A stretch of DNA of 64,000 nt from Taxillus chinensis (Eukaryota; Streptophyta; Magnoliopsida; Santalales; Loranthaceae), in NCBI GenBank assembly GCA_023512835.1, contig CM042087.1, positions 43,890,017 to 43,954,016 on the forward strand, written 5' to 3'. Under the pieces are notes generated by a model. The model was not told where the DNA came from and made no database searches. It saw nothing but the letters and a program-made list of their open reading frames with translations. The position numbers and the translations under genes are program-made. Of the stretch, positions 21,488-34,358 are shown one piece after another; position 1 is the stretch's first letter, and each line of letters opens with the position of its first letter.

Positions 21488-24400
21488 ATGGCGCCAAATC
21501 CTCTACCCTCTCTGCGTCTCGCGTTGTCCCTCATATTAGTATTACTCCAGTGTCGTCTCTCCTCCTCCGCCAGCTTCGCCTCCGCCCACAGCTACGCCGA
21601 CGCTCTGCACAAGAGCATTCTCTTCTTCGAGGGCCAGCGCTCCGGCCCTCTCCCCCCGGATCAGCGCCTCCGGTGGCGCAGCCACTCCGGATTGCACGAC
21701 GGAGGCACCGCCGGAGTAAATCACTATCATTAAATTGCCACTTCCTTCTAATTTTTTCTGAAACACATTGTCCATCGATCAATTCATTTTCCCCGCCGTG
21801 ATTGACGCAGCACCTTGTCTCTGTTTTTTTGTTTTACTAAAAAAAAAAATAGGTGGACCTGACGGGCGGTTACTACGACGCCGGAGACAACGTTAAGTTC
21901 GGGTTTCCGATGGCTTTCACGACGACTTTGCTGTCGTGGAGCATTATCGACTTCGGGAAGAACATGGGTCCGGAGGTCGGTAACGCCGTTAGGTCCGTGA
22001 AGTGGGGCACGGACTATCTGTTAAAGGCGACGGCGACTCCCGGCACTGTCTACGTCCAGGTGGGCGACGCCCACTCGGATCACAGCTGCTGGGAGAGGCC
22101 AGAGGACATGGACACGTTGCGAACCGTGTATAAGGTTGACAGGGACAACCCTGGGTCTGATGTGGCAGGCGAGACAGCCGCCGCTTTGGCCGCTGCGTCC
22201 ATTGTCTTCCGATCTCTCGACCCCTCCTACTCTCGTCTCCTCCTGAACCGGGCAGTTACGGTATGCCCTGCCGCCGCACCCAATCACTACCCCATCTCTC
22301 TCTCTCTCTCACACACACACTCATACACGCTCTTAATTATTACAATAAGTAAATTTTAGTTATACACGTAAATGGTTCTGTAATGTGGTGGTATACTACA
22401 GGTGTTCGAGTTTGCAAACGAGTACAGGGGTGCTTACAGCGCCAGCCTACAATACGCGGTGTGTCCTTTTTACTGTGACGTGAATGGGTTCCAGGTGAGA
22501 GCGACGTGTTAAGTTCTTTCTTCTCTGTTAGACTTGAGTTTTGGACGACCACATGCGGGCGTTGTGTTGGATTGGGAGTTCTGACCGTTGGATTAAATCG
22601 CAGGATGAGTTGTTGTGGGCAGCGGTGTGGTTGCACAAGGCCACCAGGAGGCGGGAATACAGAGAGTACATAGCGAAGAACGAGGTGGTCTTGAGGGCTG
22701 GTGACACCATCAATGAGTTTGGGTGGGACAATAAACACGCCGGGATCAACGTTCTCATTTCCAAGGTGTGTACGCAAACATGGTTCCTAGCTAGACCAAA
22801 TGTTAACTGTGTGAGATTATTTAATTACTACTTATCATCAATAATGCGTTGATGCTAGTGTCGGTTTTGTTGACGTGTGCTGTGTTTTATTATTAATCTT
22901 GTGCTGATTGACGCTGTGGAAGAAGTAAAAGACCAAGAAATGTGAACGGGGTTCACGTGGTAAGAGTATAAAATAAGATCACATATATTTATATTTTAAT
23001 ATAAATATACACGACTTTAAGATGTAACTTTAAAGCATAAAAATTTTAAAAAGTAAAAATACAGTAATTACCTTCAACAACTAATGTTATAAGATTGAAA
23101 TTAAAAACTAATATATGTTGGATGCAACTAACTAACACTCGGGGTAAGTTAACTAAATATGTAAAGTGTGATAGCGTGAGTCTCTCCCTACCTTTGGGAT
23201 ACCGTTGAAGCTAGGTAGCGAGTTAGATGCCAACTAACACTGAAAAAGCGGCCTGCGATGCTCTCTTAAGTCAAAACGCATAAAGATAAAGCTGGAGAAG
23301 TGAATTATTGCATATGTACAGGACAAATTATCACCTTCTCTTCACATTCACATGGGTTGTCCTGTCTTATTTATTACCGTTACCTTTACTTCAGCAAACA
23401 AAAAAGTTGTTACCGTTAGTCCGTTATTGACTGTTATTTTTTCATTCATGTCGGTAGCTGTCTTGGCACTAGATCAATATAGTCAGTCTTACTAAAGCAA
23501 AAATAATATGTGTGTGTGTGTGTTGGGTGCAATTAGGTATTGTGTCGAGATATCCATTTTTCATATCCTACGAAGCATGTGAAAATTGGAATAGAAGTGG
23601 TCAGTGTGTCTAAAATTTCATTTTTTATACGCTTTCTACTGTGGAATTACCATTACTTTTTTTATTTTATTTTTTTAAAAATCAATAGAAGGAGAGTTTG
23701 CCTTTTTAGAATTCCATTTTACATATACTAGCAACAAGTGAAAATCGGAATAGAAGTGAATATAAAATGAAGGGTAGTGGGTGACGACTGACGCGCAACT
23801 CATATGGGGACTGACCACTCTGGCCCTCAGAACCAGTCTTCAATTAAAACTTTACCAACCAGTGTTGCTATCGAATCACTCTCTAGACCTCAGAACCAGT
23901 CCTTCGAATCTCTAGACCTGGCTAGGCAAGGCATGTGAGGTTCTGCCACGGCCATCAATCCAGCCTTTCCCTCTCTCTATTTCATTTATTACACCATATA
24001 ATAATAATAATAATAATATACATTTATATTTATACAAATAATAATATTTAATTATTATTATTTTAATAATCTAATCATAATAATAATAATAATAACTGTA
24101 AATATTTTATTTTATACAGATAATAATAACTATTAATAGTGTCTGTATAGATGTAAATAGTGTGTGTGTGTGTGTCCAATTAATTAATAAATGCCTTGGT
24201 TTAACAAATACCATAGGTAGTGTTTTTTTAGGAAGAACTTATTTTATAAGGTATACGAATTGCTTGCTAATTAACTATACATATAATACAATGTCAGGAT
24301 GTACTGATGGGTAAAGCAGATTATTTCCAGTCCTTCAAGCTCAACGCAGATGGTTTTATCTGTTCCGTACTCCCTGGAATTTCTTCTCGTTCTCTTCAAT

Positions 24401-25336
24401 ATTCCCCAGGTATATGCAAGAAAGAATACAAATTAAAAAGACGACAAAGCGTGCTTAATTCATTTCAGCTTTAATTAATTAGATTGAATATATTAATCGT
24501 TGCATGTTCTTTAATTAATTTGAGTAAGGTGGACTGATCTTCAAAGCCGGCGGGAGCAACATGCAGCACGTGACGTCCCTGTCTTTCTTGCTTTTGGCCT
24601 ATTCCAATTATCTGAGCCACTCCAATAAGGTCGTTCCATGTGGCGACACCTCTGCATCGCCAGCTCTTCTCAGACAACTAGCCCGACGTCAGGTAGGTCC
24701 CGCCGCTCCTTCGCGCCACCCCCTACACTCCCGTGGCCATATATATATATATAGTAGTCTCACACACACACTACTACACTAGCTAGTTTGTCAACTTTCT
24801 TCTTCACACCCCAACCACAACGGCTGGCTACAACAGGTTCACATCACACATACAAGTACGTCAGTACGTGGGACAAACACACACACACACACACACAGAC
24901 AGAGAGACAGACAGACAGAGAGCGAGAGGGGGAGGAGAGACACGACAATGAATGCGAAACTGACGTTGTTTTGGTCCGTTGTGTACGTGGGGTCCTAATT
25001 TACTACCAGGTGGACTACATTCTGGGCGACAATCCAATGAAGATGTCTTACATGGTGGGATACGGCGATCGATTCCCGCGGAGGATCCACCACCGGGGCA
25101 GCTCGCTGCCGTCGCTGGCGGCGCACCCCGCCCGGATCGGCTGCAAGGACGGGTCCAAGTACTACCGGAGCCAAAATCCGAACCCGAACTTGCTCCTGGG
25201 AGCGGTGGTGGGGGGGCCCAACAACTGCTCGGATGCTTTCCCGGATTCGAGGCCGTACTTTCAGCAGTCGGAGCCCACCACGTACATAAATGCGCCGTTG
25301 GTGGGTCTGCTCGCATACTTTTCGGCACATCCATGA
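21488..25336 (+). CDS. Endo-beta-1,4-glucanase, glycosyl hydrolase family 9 (class B, secreted)
   Basis: Exons 21488-21715, 21853-22260, 22402-22494, 22604-22765, 24298-24409, 24529-24692 and 25010-25336 join to 1494 nt, 497 residues; all introns are GT-AG. The enzyme hydrolyses beta-1,4-glucan in the wall. Residues 1-28 are a signal peptide. '[19 protein letters not shown]' opens the catalytic domain. GGYYDAGDN (81-89) carries the catalytic-base aspartates. The HHRGSS motif is near 417. The GH9 signature F-x-D-x4-F-x3-E is present as [12 protein letters not shown], with D468 and the proton donor E477. There is no membrane anchor (class A) and no carbohydrate-binding tail (class C). Intron 4 is long (1.5 kb) and holds AT-rich microsatellites. 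The frame is open upstream to 21251, but the start at 21488 gives the signal peptide and follows a TATA-like site. It lies about 3 kb downstream of the pectate lyase, same strand. Confidence 0.97.
23545..23760. repeat. Short direct repeat in GH9 intron 4
   Basis: A ~50-bp phrase ending 'gtgaaaattggaatagaagt' (near 23580) recurs, diverged, ending 'gtgaaaatcggaatagaagt' (near 23738). (TAA)n tracts follow at 24000-24090. Confidence 0.6.
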
Positions 25337-25459
25337 CCCATTATTATTAATTATTAGCAAAGGTCGGTCATCCACGACTACTCTACTCATAGCGGTGTGC
25401 GCAAAAATGGTCACCCTGACTACTTTTATTGATCGCCATTCCAAACATGTCTTTTTTAT

Positions 25460-25464
25460 TTTTC

Positions 25465-25498
<34 letters not shown>
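25460..25498. repeat. (ATT)n microsatellite
   Basis: About 12 ATT units just downstream of the GH9 stop codon, probably in or near the 3' untranslated region. Confidence 0.9.
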
Positions 25499-25499
<1 letters not shown>

Positions 25500-25859
25500 G
25501 AATTATTAATCACCGTGAAAGGTGGAAGAAGAAGAACCCAGCCATTCTGTTGATCCCAACTGGATTTTGTTATTAAGCGGAAATGGTCGGTCGTCTTTGG
25601 GCATTGGCAATGCTGAGCAAAAAGCAGCGCATGGTTGCGCACAAATCAAAAGATAGTGCTTGTTATATTACAATAATAATATGCACAATATATCGACGCC
25701 AAATCATGATCCCCAAATAATTTATTTATAATTTTATTTTATAAAATTGGATGCCCTGCTATATCATCAAAATTATTCATAATTTATGTTGCAAATTAAT
25801 AATAATAAAAAGTCATTACTCGGTTTTCATCCTTGGAGTATGACAAATAAAAAATCATT

Positions 25860-26418
25860 ACTCAGTGTTCATTTTTTGCGTCTCCAGCTGATGTGGGATA
25901 AGTTATTTTTAGTATTTTTTTTTATGATTTGATGCACTTTCAAATCATCGCTCGAGTCTTGCTTCGAGCAAAGTTTCGAGTATGGACTTTACATATTTGC
26001 TTGAGGCATGCTTGAACTGTTGTTTGAGGCGAGGCTTGAGCACATCTTGAAAAGAGGTTCGAGCATGCCTCGAACAAATATGCTTGAGTTCATGCTTGAA
26101 TCTCTGCTTGAGTAGGCGTCGACAGGCATCGATCATCTCTTTCACGCTCAGATCTACAGGTTTATGGGTTTCGTCGACTGTAATTTTTGATAAAAATTTT
26201 AAACGGTCACAACTTTGCGTACAATGGTCCAATTGAGTTTCAATGAGAGCTACGCGGCCAAAATAATCAAATGAGATTTTTCGCTCTCATATTTCAAAAA
26301 AAGAAAGAAAGAGTGCTCTATTGCTACTAAAATCAGATTTTATGTTATATTTCTACCTCCTTCCATCTATGGCTTGAGCCTCCTCCCTCCCTCTCCTGCT
26401 CTCTTTCTCTCTATCTCA
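25860..26418 (+). repeat. Dispersed repeat, copy B
   Basis: Second copy of the repeat at 14150-14675, same orientation and same order of landmarks. It is more diverged and AT-shifted: many G/C positions of copy A are A/T here (for example 'tttgataaaaattttaaacg' for 'ttcgatgaaaacttcaaacg'). Confidence 0.8.
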
Positions 26419-26804
26419 GATTTGGTATTGCATGTTAAGTTTTAAGTATTTTTACTGATATGACAATTATTACATCAATGGATTACATAAAAGTGATACA
26501 AGACCATTGCAAATAGCATTTTTCCAAATCTAAAGCTCACATAGCTCATGTAAGTTATAATACTCTTTATTATTTATAAATAAAAGAATTGAAAGTTAAA
26601 AATAAATCATTAACTTTATATATTTATAATTTATTATAATAATTTACTATTATTCTTTACATAATATTATATAATTTTTATTTTATTTCTTATTCCTATC
26701 TCCTTCAAACTCAAACTATAACGTCCATGGCCGCAGCTTCAATCGCCACCTGTTCCAACTGTAGTGCATTGCCCGCCATCACCACTCCACACTCAGTCGA
26801 ACCT

Positions 26805-26945
26805 CTACGCAAGCCTTGATGCTGTCAAAGTGAAGTCGTCAGCCTCCACCATTTTCTCGTGGAGGAGGGTGCTAACATGCCCCTTGGCGAGGTTGAGACT
26901 AGGGTCGACCTCGTTTGCGCCGTCAATGGTGAGATCAACAGACGA
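26805..26945 (-). pseudogene. Ribose-5-phosphate isomerase fragment
   Basis: On the minus strand, about 33 codons read VDLTIDGANEVDPSLNL... then LLHEKMVEA. This matches the conserved core of RpiA-type ribose-5-phosphate isomerase (IDGADEVDPxLNLxKG...LLREKMVE), which interconverts ribose-5-phosphate and ribulose-5-phosphate in the Calvin and pentose phosphate pathways. Sequence on both sides in the same frame is unrelated to the enzyme and no other exon is nearby. The usual 'GRGG' is changed to 'GHVS'. I take it as a captured or relocated scrap, not a gene. Confidence 0.75.
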
Positions 26946-26984
26946 ACAGACGAGTGGTGATTGATGACAGAAATCGTGGACGGC

Positions 26985-27335
26985 ACCAGAGATTGGGGAG
27001 GGCAGCGATCGATGGCGAGATTGGGAGGGCGGCAGGGCGGTAATGATGGCAATAACAAAGGCAACGGTGGAGAAGGAAGAAATAAGAAAATTAATATATA
27101 TTATCAATGTTGAGATTAGGGAGGACAGCGATCAATGGCGAGATCAAGGGATGAGCGGTGATCGAAGACGGAGATCGAGGATGGCTCCAGCGATCGAGAT
27201 TGAGGAGGGAAGCGATCAATGTTGAGATTGAGGAGGGCGGCGATCGATGGCGAGATTGGGAGGGCGGCAAGGCGCTGATGATGGCAATGATGGAGGGGGG
27301 AGAAGAAAGAAATAAGAAAAGTAATATATATTATT
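26985..27335. repeat. Tandem duplication of a purine-rich GAT/GAG block
   Basis: The phrase 'gcgatcgatggcgagattgg' followed by 'gagggcggcarggcg' occurs near 27005 and again near 27241, and each copy runs on to 'gaagaaataagaaaa' or a close variant and then 'taatatatatta'. The copies are about 237 bp apart. Related 'gcgatcaatg' phrases lie between them. It is adjacent to the RPI scrap and the two may belong to one mobile element. Confidence 0.75.
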
Positions 27336-29757
27336 TTAATAAATTTAAATATAATATAAATATTTGTATTAAAGTTAAACTTTAAAAAAACAACTCGTGT
27401 AAAAATTTAATTACATGTCAAAAAAATATAGAATAATCTTGAAAATGCTCTTATAACAAAACTCGTAAATCTCAATTGTTCTTCTTAGTTAAAAAAATAA
27501 TTTATACTTACTTTTAAGCACTAATAGTAAATTTATTATAAGAATATATTTTAGAGGAAAAAAAATAAGTCATAATATAATTCCATTAATAAATATTTAT
27601 ATTAATTTTTTATATGATTTGTACAGTATTTTTTAATGTACCATTACTCTTTATAATTATTAAATTACATATAATTTTTTTTTCTTAACTCTCACCTTTA
27701 TTTTTCTCATACTTTTCACTCTTATTGTATTTTAAATTAAAAATTATATTATTAAATAAAAAAGTAATTTAAATATTATTTTAATGATGTATAGATAAAT
27801 ATACTGTGATATATATATATATATATATATGTATATAAAAATAAAAATTATTTAAATTTATAAAATTAAAAAATATTGATGGGAAGCAATTACGACTGCT
27901 CTTAAACTATTGAAATATGTAAAAAATAGTTTTTTTTATATAGTGTCTACACTCGACCGGTTATGAAGCTATCTCCCGTAGGAAATTCCTCCACTCACCG
28001 GTTTGGCTTGCTTAATGTGATTAGTCACTTAACTTTGGATTTCTGATTTTTTTTTTCACAAATTTTAGTTAAAATTGATATTTTTTAAAAATTTTATTTA
28101 TATTTTGAAAAAAAAATTATGTCTCTTTCATTATTTATATTTTTTTCTTTATTTACTTATTATAGTCATTTAAAAATACATGTGCCAAATAAAATATAAA
28201 AAATTATAATATTTTATAGAAATAATAATAAAATTCAAATATAAAAAAACTTTGTTCATTCACTATTTATAAACTAGTTCTCCTGATAGTTTTAGAATTT
28301 TCTACAAATCCTATCTCAATATTTGAGGAGAAAATGAGATTTGACTATTTATTTTTCAAAAATTTTGAAAGATTGACCATAAGCTCCTGAGACCTTTTAG
28401 GGAATGTTTGATAAGATAATATTATTTTTAAAAATAAAATTATTTTTAAAAATAATATAATTAATAAATTTAAGACTATTTATGAACAATAAAAATTTCA
28501 TCTAAACAAATAATTTTTAAAACCAATCAGATCATGTTGTCTCAAACAGTAATTGTGTTGCCTGTATTGATGAAGCCACTGCTTTGCTCATCATTTTCTT
28601 TTTAACAAGTTAAACCCACAATTTTACTTTATTAACACAATCAACACCAGTAAATCAATAATATATTCGATTATATACCTCATCATCGATGCCTCTTTAA
28701 TATTTATTAACAATACTACCTAAAGAAAGCTCTAAATCAAGGTCTTCAACTAAGTCATTTCTCTCCGGGTTTAATGCATGTTTGGCATAAAGAATTTTTG
28801 TTGGAATGTAATGTGGTTCGAATGGAAATAGACTTGGGATATATTCATCGTGTAATCGTGTTTTATACTAGGCCAGAATTAATTTGTATTTAAATTAACC
28901 CATTAAAATTAAGGTTTATTTACATTAAAAATTAAATTAATCATATAAAAATAAAAAACTCTTTACACCCTACACCATTATAGCATATTTGATTCTCCCA
29001 AATAAAAATAATATCTTGTTGTTTTTAGTTTTTATTTTTTTTATGTTTAAAAATAAATATCATGTATTAAGAATAAAAATAAAAAATAATTAAAACAAAT
29101 ATATCCTTAATGTCCTTTTGCCACCTTGGATGTAGAAGGTCTACTACAAGCCACAGGGTGGCCGCATGCTAAATTTGGCGCGCACATGAGGATCATACTT
29201 GTACATTGTTGGAAACTAAAAAGAGAAAGAGGGAGGGAGAGATCCACTATAGGCCATAGGGTGGCTGGGTGCCAAATTTAGTGTTCATTAAAGGTGGGCT
29301 TCATAGTTATGCAACGTTTGTTCAACCATATGGCAACAACTGCAAACAACAACGTACTACTGTGTGGGCTCTAGAGTGCCGTCGGTTCTTCATGGCTTTT
29401 GCTTAGTCATTCCTCCTTTATATCTCCTATGTGGTTGCTGACGTTGTTGCGACATGTGGAGAAGTGTGTGGCAAGACTTTAAGAGTAAGACCCCATATTG
29501 TAGCTTGCTCGCGCGTCTATAGGCGAGGTTGGACGGGATGTGACTGGACAAGGTAAGATTAAGGGTGTGATGTTTTACGAATGCCGAATAACTGAGAGAG
29601 AAAAAAACAAATAAATTTAGGATTAGATAATTTCATTCTCACTATATAGCTAAAAACAAATAGGCTATTAGAATATAAACTAAAATGGTTAACATTAATA
29701 GATATGCCTAAAATACAAATAATTTTGTTCTCTTGTTAAATTTGATTATTCTACCTG
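27336..29757. other. AT-rich spacer, no gene seen
   Basis: Long A/T runs and a (TA)n tract at 27810-27830. A weak ~45-bp direct repeat ('cagggtggccgcatgct' near 29153 and 'atagggtggctgggtgcc' near 29258) is the only structure I noted. Confidence 0.5.
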
Positions 29758-30480
29758 AGAGCATCTCCAATTAATAAAAGTTATAGTGAAATTTTACTCA
29801 AACTTATTTTCAATCTATTAGCTATAACAATAGTTATAACAAAATTTTTTAGTTAAATATGAATATTTTTTAGCTTTAGCTAAGGTATCACATCAGCCTT
29901 TAATCTATTACTATTTTAAAATTATAAATTACCCTTTAACCTAAACTTTCCTTCCACCTCTCACATAGCTTCCCTCCCATGCCTCTCTCTACTCCCGCGT
30001 AGCCTCCCTCCCAATGGCATAGACCTCCTCCCTCCTCTCCCCTCCCCAGCTACAGCACTCTCTCCCATGACCTCTACCCCATACACGACTGTTGCTTTCT
30101 TCTTCGTGCTTGGGTTGTGCAGATTGGCGGGGCAATTGGATTGCCACCTATTTTGTCAAGGGAGACTAGAACAGCGATGGCGTCACCTATGGCTTCCCTC
30201 GCAGCCATTGCTTCCTTCTTCCCACCGTCACCCACAGACTCCCTTGCCTACATCACCCCTTTTTCCCATCATCACTCAACCCCATCACCTCTCAGTTGTT
30301 GCTCTTTTTCATAAAAACTGCTTTGTCATAGTAGATCTAGAGTTATAAGTTAAGAGTAAATTGATATAAATAAAAGTTAAAGCAAAAATATAGATAATAT
30401 AGAGTTAAGTATTATTAGTTAAAATAGTATTGTAACAAGATAAAGTTAGCTTTAGATACATATTATTTTAACAATGTTAA
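29758..30480. mobile_element. Possible MITE-like element with pyrimidine-rich core
   Basis: The left edge 'gagcatctccaatta' (29760) is the terminal word seen in many plant non-autonomous DNA elements and resembles the end of the element at 48885. The middle (29940-30310) is pyrimidine-rich, as in that element. I could not find a convincing matching right end, so limits are approximate. The 93- and 65-residue open frames inside are low-complexity. Confidence 0.35.
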
Positions 30481-30893
30481 GACCTAGGATATTGGAAAAA
30501 AAAAAAGACAATACAACCCATGTGACGGGATTGAACTAAGGTAGAACATTTAAAATATATTATTTTATATAATAGTATATCAAAAGTTCATTTATATAAA
30601 GTTTGTGTTAAGAAATTTACAATGATATTATCTTTAAAAATAAATTTTTTCCTTTAAAAATGATGAATGAATTTGAGTGAAAAAAATTCATTACAGTTTT
30701 AAAAAATATTTTTTTTAATTATATCTAGTTGCACCACAGCCCAATTACATTACTGTACACAATGAAAGCCCAAGACTGCTCTCCATGAGCCCATCTCATC
30801 TGGAGAGATGGTTTAGTTTTCTTTCTTTGTTCTACCCTGTAGCATCATAGGTAGGCAAGGACAACCGAAGGCCACAGCAGCACATACCGAGTG

Positions 30894-30902
30894 ATGAAAT
30901 GA
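30894..30902 (+). promoter_or_regulatory. Minimal upstream ORF overlapping the SET-gene start
   Basis: ATG AAA TGA. Its stop codon overlaps the ATG at 30899, the first in-frame start of the methyltransferase gene. Confidence 0.5.
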
Positions 30903-33900
30903 GGTTTGCGTCTACGACATCTGGGAGTCTGATAATGGCCACAGCAGCGTGCTCTCACTCCCACCTCCGCCTTCTAACGTGCGCCGCCTCCGCCTCCGCC
31001 CCCTACTCTGGGCGGCTGGTGGCGCACCCGCCTGACCTGATTAAGTGGGTGAGGAGGGAAGGGGGTTTGGTGCACCCGGCCGTGAAGATGTCGCAGACCG
31101 AAAACGGTTCCGACGGCCTTGGATTGGTGGCTTCCGAGGACATTCCTAAGGGCGCGAGGCTCATTTCCCTTCCCGATCATCTTTGCTTGAGGTTTGGTCC
31201 TCTCCAATCTGACGGAGGTGGTTGTGTCCCTGAATCGGTTCTCGTGAACCTGGCTCGTCAGATTCCTCGTATGTGTGAGTTTTTAAGGTTATTTTTTAGT
31301 GGTAACCCTTGATTGCCGGTTATTTGTTTGACTTAAAAAAATGTAATAAATTACTGAATAACAAGGTTACCCTGGAAGTGGATTGGTTCGAAACTATGAT
31401 AGTCAGAGGAAGAGTAGTGATTCTTAATGGAGACCCATGAATGAGAGCCTCAGTGCTTGTTGTTGCTACTTTTTTTTTGTCTTACTTTTTTTGTTTTTAT
31501 TTTTGATTCGTTGTTTTCATTTCAAAGTTCAAAAACCGTATATATTTAAAAAATTGTTAACCTAGGCGTTCGACATTTATGAACACAACATCATCAATGT
31601 ATTAAAATGTTGTTGTGAATTGGTTTCATTTATTCATTTCATTTTTTATTTATGCTTTTAAAACACGTAGAAACAGTTTGTTTGGACATTTTTTTTTTCT
31701 AAAGATATTTTCGATAATTTTTTTTTTAAAATGCCAGCATTACTGAATATAGCCTAAGGTAGATGGTATACATTTTTTATAATTTATTAACGCATAAAAA
31801 ATTCTGCATCTTCTCTTAATATTCCTATTATTCATTTGGGTTATCAGTTCAGAAATTCATACCTTTTGTGGTAGTGTCATTCACTGAGCAATTACACACC
31901 TTGAGTAAGCTTTATCAGAATTAAGATATTGCTTCCATTGAGAAACTTAGCTTTTTGGAACTGAATCTGATCCACAAGCTTCTTTATTTGAAGCCTAAGG
32001 CTTTGCATAGGAGCATGTGGGTTTGTCAACTCTTGCTTCCTAAATTAGTTAGTAACTCTAAATTGTGCACATTAGGCTACTAGACTGAGTTTTCAAAATA
32101 AGGAGTAAATTGGACACTGTGAGAGCATTTGGCAGAAGAGCTGTGGGCAATGAAACTTGGATTGAAGCTTTTACGAGAACGAGCAGTTGTTGGTTCCTTT
32201 TGGTGGCCATACATCAGTAACCTCCCGGAGGCCTATAGTGTTCCGATTTTCTTCTCTGGAGAGGATATAAAGAATTTGCAGTATGCTCCTATTCTCCATC
32301 AGGTAATTGAAAACTAAAATTACCTCTTTTTTTTTGCACTGACCTTTTATTATTTATTCATCAGACCTAGTAATCTACTGAAAATTATTTAGAAAACTGA
32401 ATATTCTGGCCTGCTATACTTGAAGATGGAAGAGATCTCACTGCACATTTGGTTGGCTTTAATAGCTATTCCATTCTAGGTGCATTGCTGCGGAATAGGA
32501 ATTGAGATGTTTGGTTCATTGAAATGGATACATCACGGATTAGTGACTCAGTGAAAATGAGAAATAGATAATGCCATTTATGAGCCCATCATTAGTGATT
32601 TCTTTTCTTGTCATTCCATGGAATGAGTATTCTATTTTCCCATTTAAGCTAAACAGGTGTCATCAGTTCTTTTGACATTCCACAAGAATAAAAAGAGAAG
32701 AAAAGATAAAAAAGCTTCTTCAATTTATTATGCTTGCTAGATGTCCCTGGATTTGCCCTGCTTTTAAATTCCTTTAGAGTCTAATTAAGACTGAGAAGAA
32801 TATCGGTTCAGGGTTGGTTATTGTAATTGATATTAGAAATGAACTAAGTTCCTTTCCCTACTCCCACCTTCCCCAATCCAAATTAGCCCTCAAGCAAGGG
32901 AACTGAAGTTCAAGCATGTTCTGGATTCTCAAAATTGCCACATAATACTGTGCTTGTTTTAGAAGATGATTGTGAGTTTCTTGTACCAGGTAAACAAGAG
33001 ATGCAGATTTCTTCTTCACCTCGAGAAAGAAGTCAACCTTGCACTTGAAAATCTTAAATTGGACCACCACCCTTTCGGTGGCCAAAGCATAGATGCATCC
33101 TCACTTGGATGGGCTATGTCAGCAGTCTCATCCCGTGCTTTTCGCTTACATCATGAAAAGATCCATGATGGAACCCAGGTCGACGCTGCAATGATGCTTC
33201 CTCTCATTGATATGTGCAACCACAGTTTCAACCCGAATGTTCAAATTGTACAGCAACAAGATGCAAAGAATCCCGATGTTCTTGTAAAGGCAGGATTTTT
33301 TCTTTTCTTTTTCTTCCCTTTTTCTTCTCCTGGGTTTCCTAAAGTTCATTTCCTTGTATGAGAGAACCATTGATGGAATGTGTGTATATATATATATATG
33401 TTATTGCATATATACATATATATATATATATATATTATTTTGTAATTTTAACCACTTTGAAATATTCAATAATCTCTATTTCTCTGTTATAGGTAATAAC
33501 TTGGTTGCTTGGGTTGCAGGTTGTGGCTGAGAGGCAGATCAAGCAAAATGATCCTTTACTACTTAACTACGGTTGTTTGAGCAATGATTATTTTCTTCTG
33601 GATTATGGGTTCGTGATGCCTTCAAACCCATATGACTGTATTGAGCTTACATATGATGGAGCTCTCCTTGATGCTGCAAGCATGGCTTGTGGGGTCATGT
33701 CTGCAAATTTCTCGTCACCTGCTCCGTGGCAGCAAGAAATTCTTTCCCAGCTACATTTAAGTGGAGAAGTGCCTGATCTCAAGGTTTTTTTTCTTCTTTC
33801 TTATCCTTCCACACCCCAAATTCAATTTTGGAGAATCTGATAACACTTCATGATTGTAAATTTTAACCATAACAGGTAATGGAGCTTAACCTAAACATCA

Positions 33901-34358
33901 GGCTCCTGAATCCACTTGACAAAATAGTCGCCTCTTCTTTCATAAGTTTTACAATGTTTGATGTCTGTTAACGCTTATAGGTGAGCGTTGGAGGTCCAGG
34001 ATTGGTGGACGGCCGCTTATTGGCGGCCCTAAGAGTGCTTCTTTCCGGGGACATTACCATGGTACAAAAGCATGATTTGGACGCTCTTAAATCTCTGTCA
34101 GCGAAGGCTCCTCTCGGAACACCAACCGAAATAGCTGCTTTCCGCACCATCATTGCCGTCTGTGCAATTGCTTTGCAACACTTCCCGACCAAAGTAATGG
34201 AGGATGAGTCTAGTCTGAAAGAGGTGACTTCAGAGTCCGCCAAGTTGGCGATCCAGTTCAGAATCCAAAAGAAGCTCTTGATTGTAGATGCAATGAAAGA
34301 TCTCAGCAGGAGAATTACTTCTTTGGTGTCTACGGAAAGCACCACTGCTCAAGGGTAA
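30899..34358 (+). CDS. Rubisco LSMT-like SET-domain protein-lysine methyltransferase
   Basis: Exons 30899-31268, 32136-32302, 32990-33283 (or 33289), 33520-33783 and 33981-34358 give 490 (or 492) residues. The protein should transfer methyl groups from S-adenosylmethionine to lysine. The SET domain begins at GLGLVASEDIPKGARLISLP, is interrupted by the family insert (SFWWPYISNLP), and resumes with LPLIDMCNHSFNPN (near 250-260) and LLNYGCLSNDYFLLDYGF. The C-terminal third, ending in helical KKLLIVDAMKDL, is the Rubisco-LSMT substrate-binding domain. The serine/alanine-rich N-terminus, especially from M13 (30935), suits a plastid transit peptide, so translation may begin there. Exon 3 can end at CTT|GTAAAG or, six bases later, at AAG|GCAGGA; both keep the frame. 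The family includes Rubisco and aldolase methyltransferases and relatives of unknown substrate, so the target is open. Confidence 0.93.

Noticed and set aside
24861..25642. Minus-strand frames of 157 and 215 residues over GH9 exon 7
   Set aside because: Antisense shadows; the longer one includes a poly-Asn run from the (ATT)n microsatellite.
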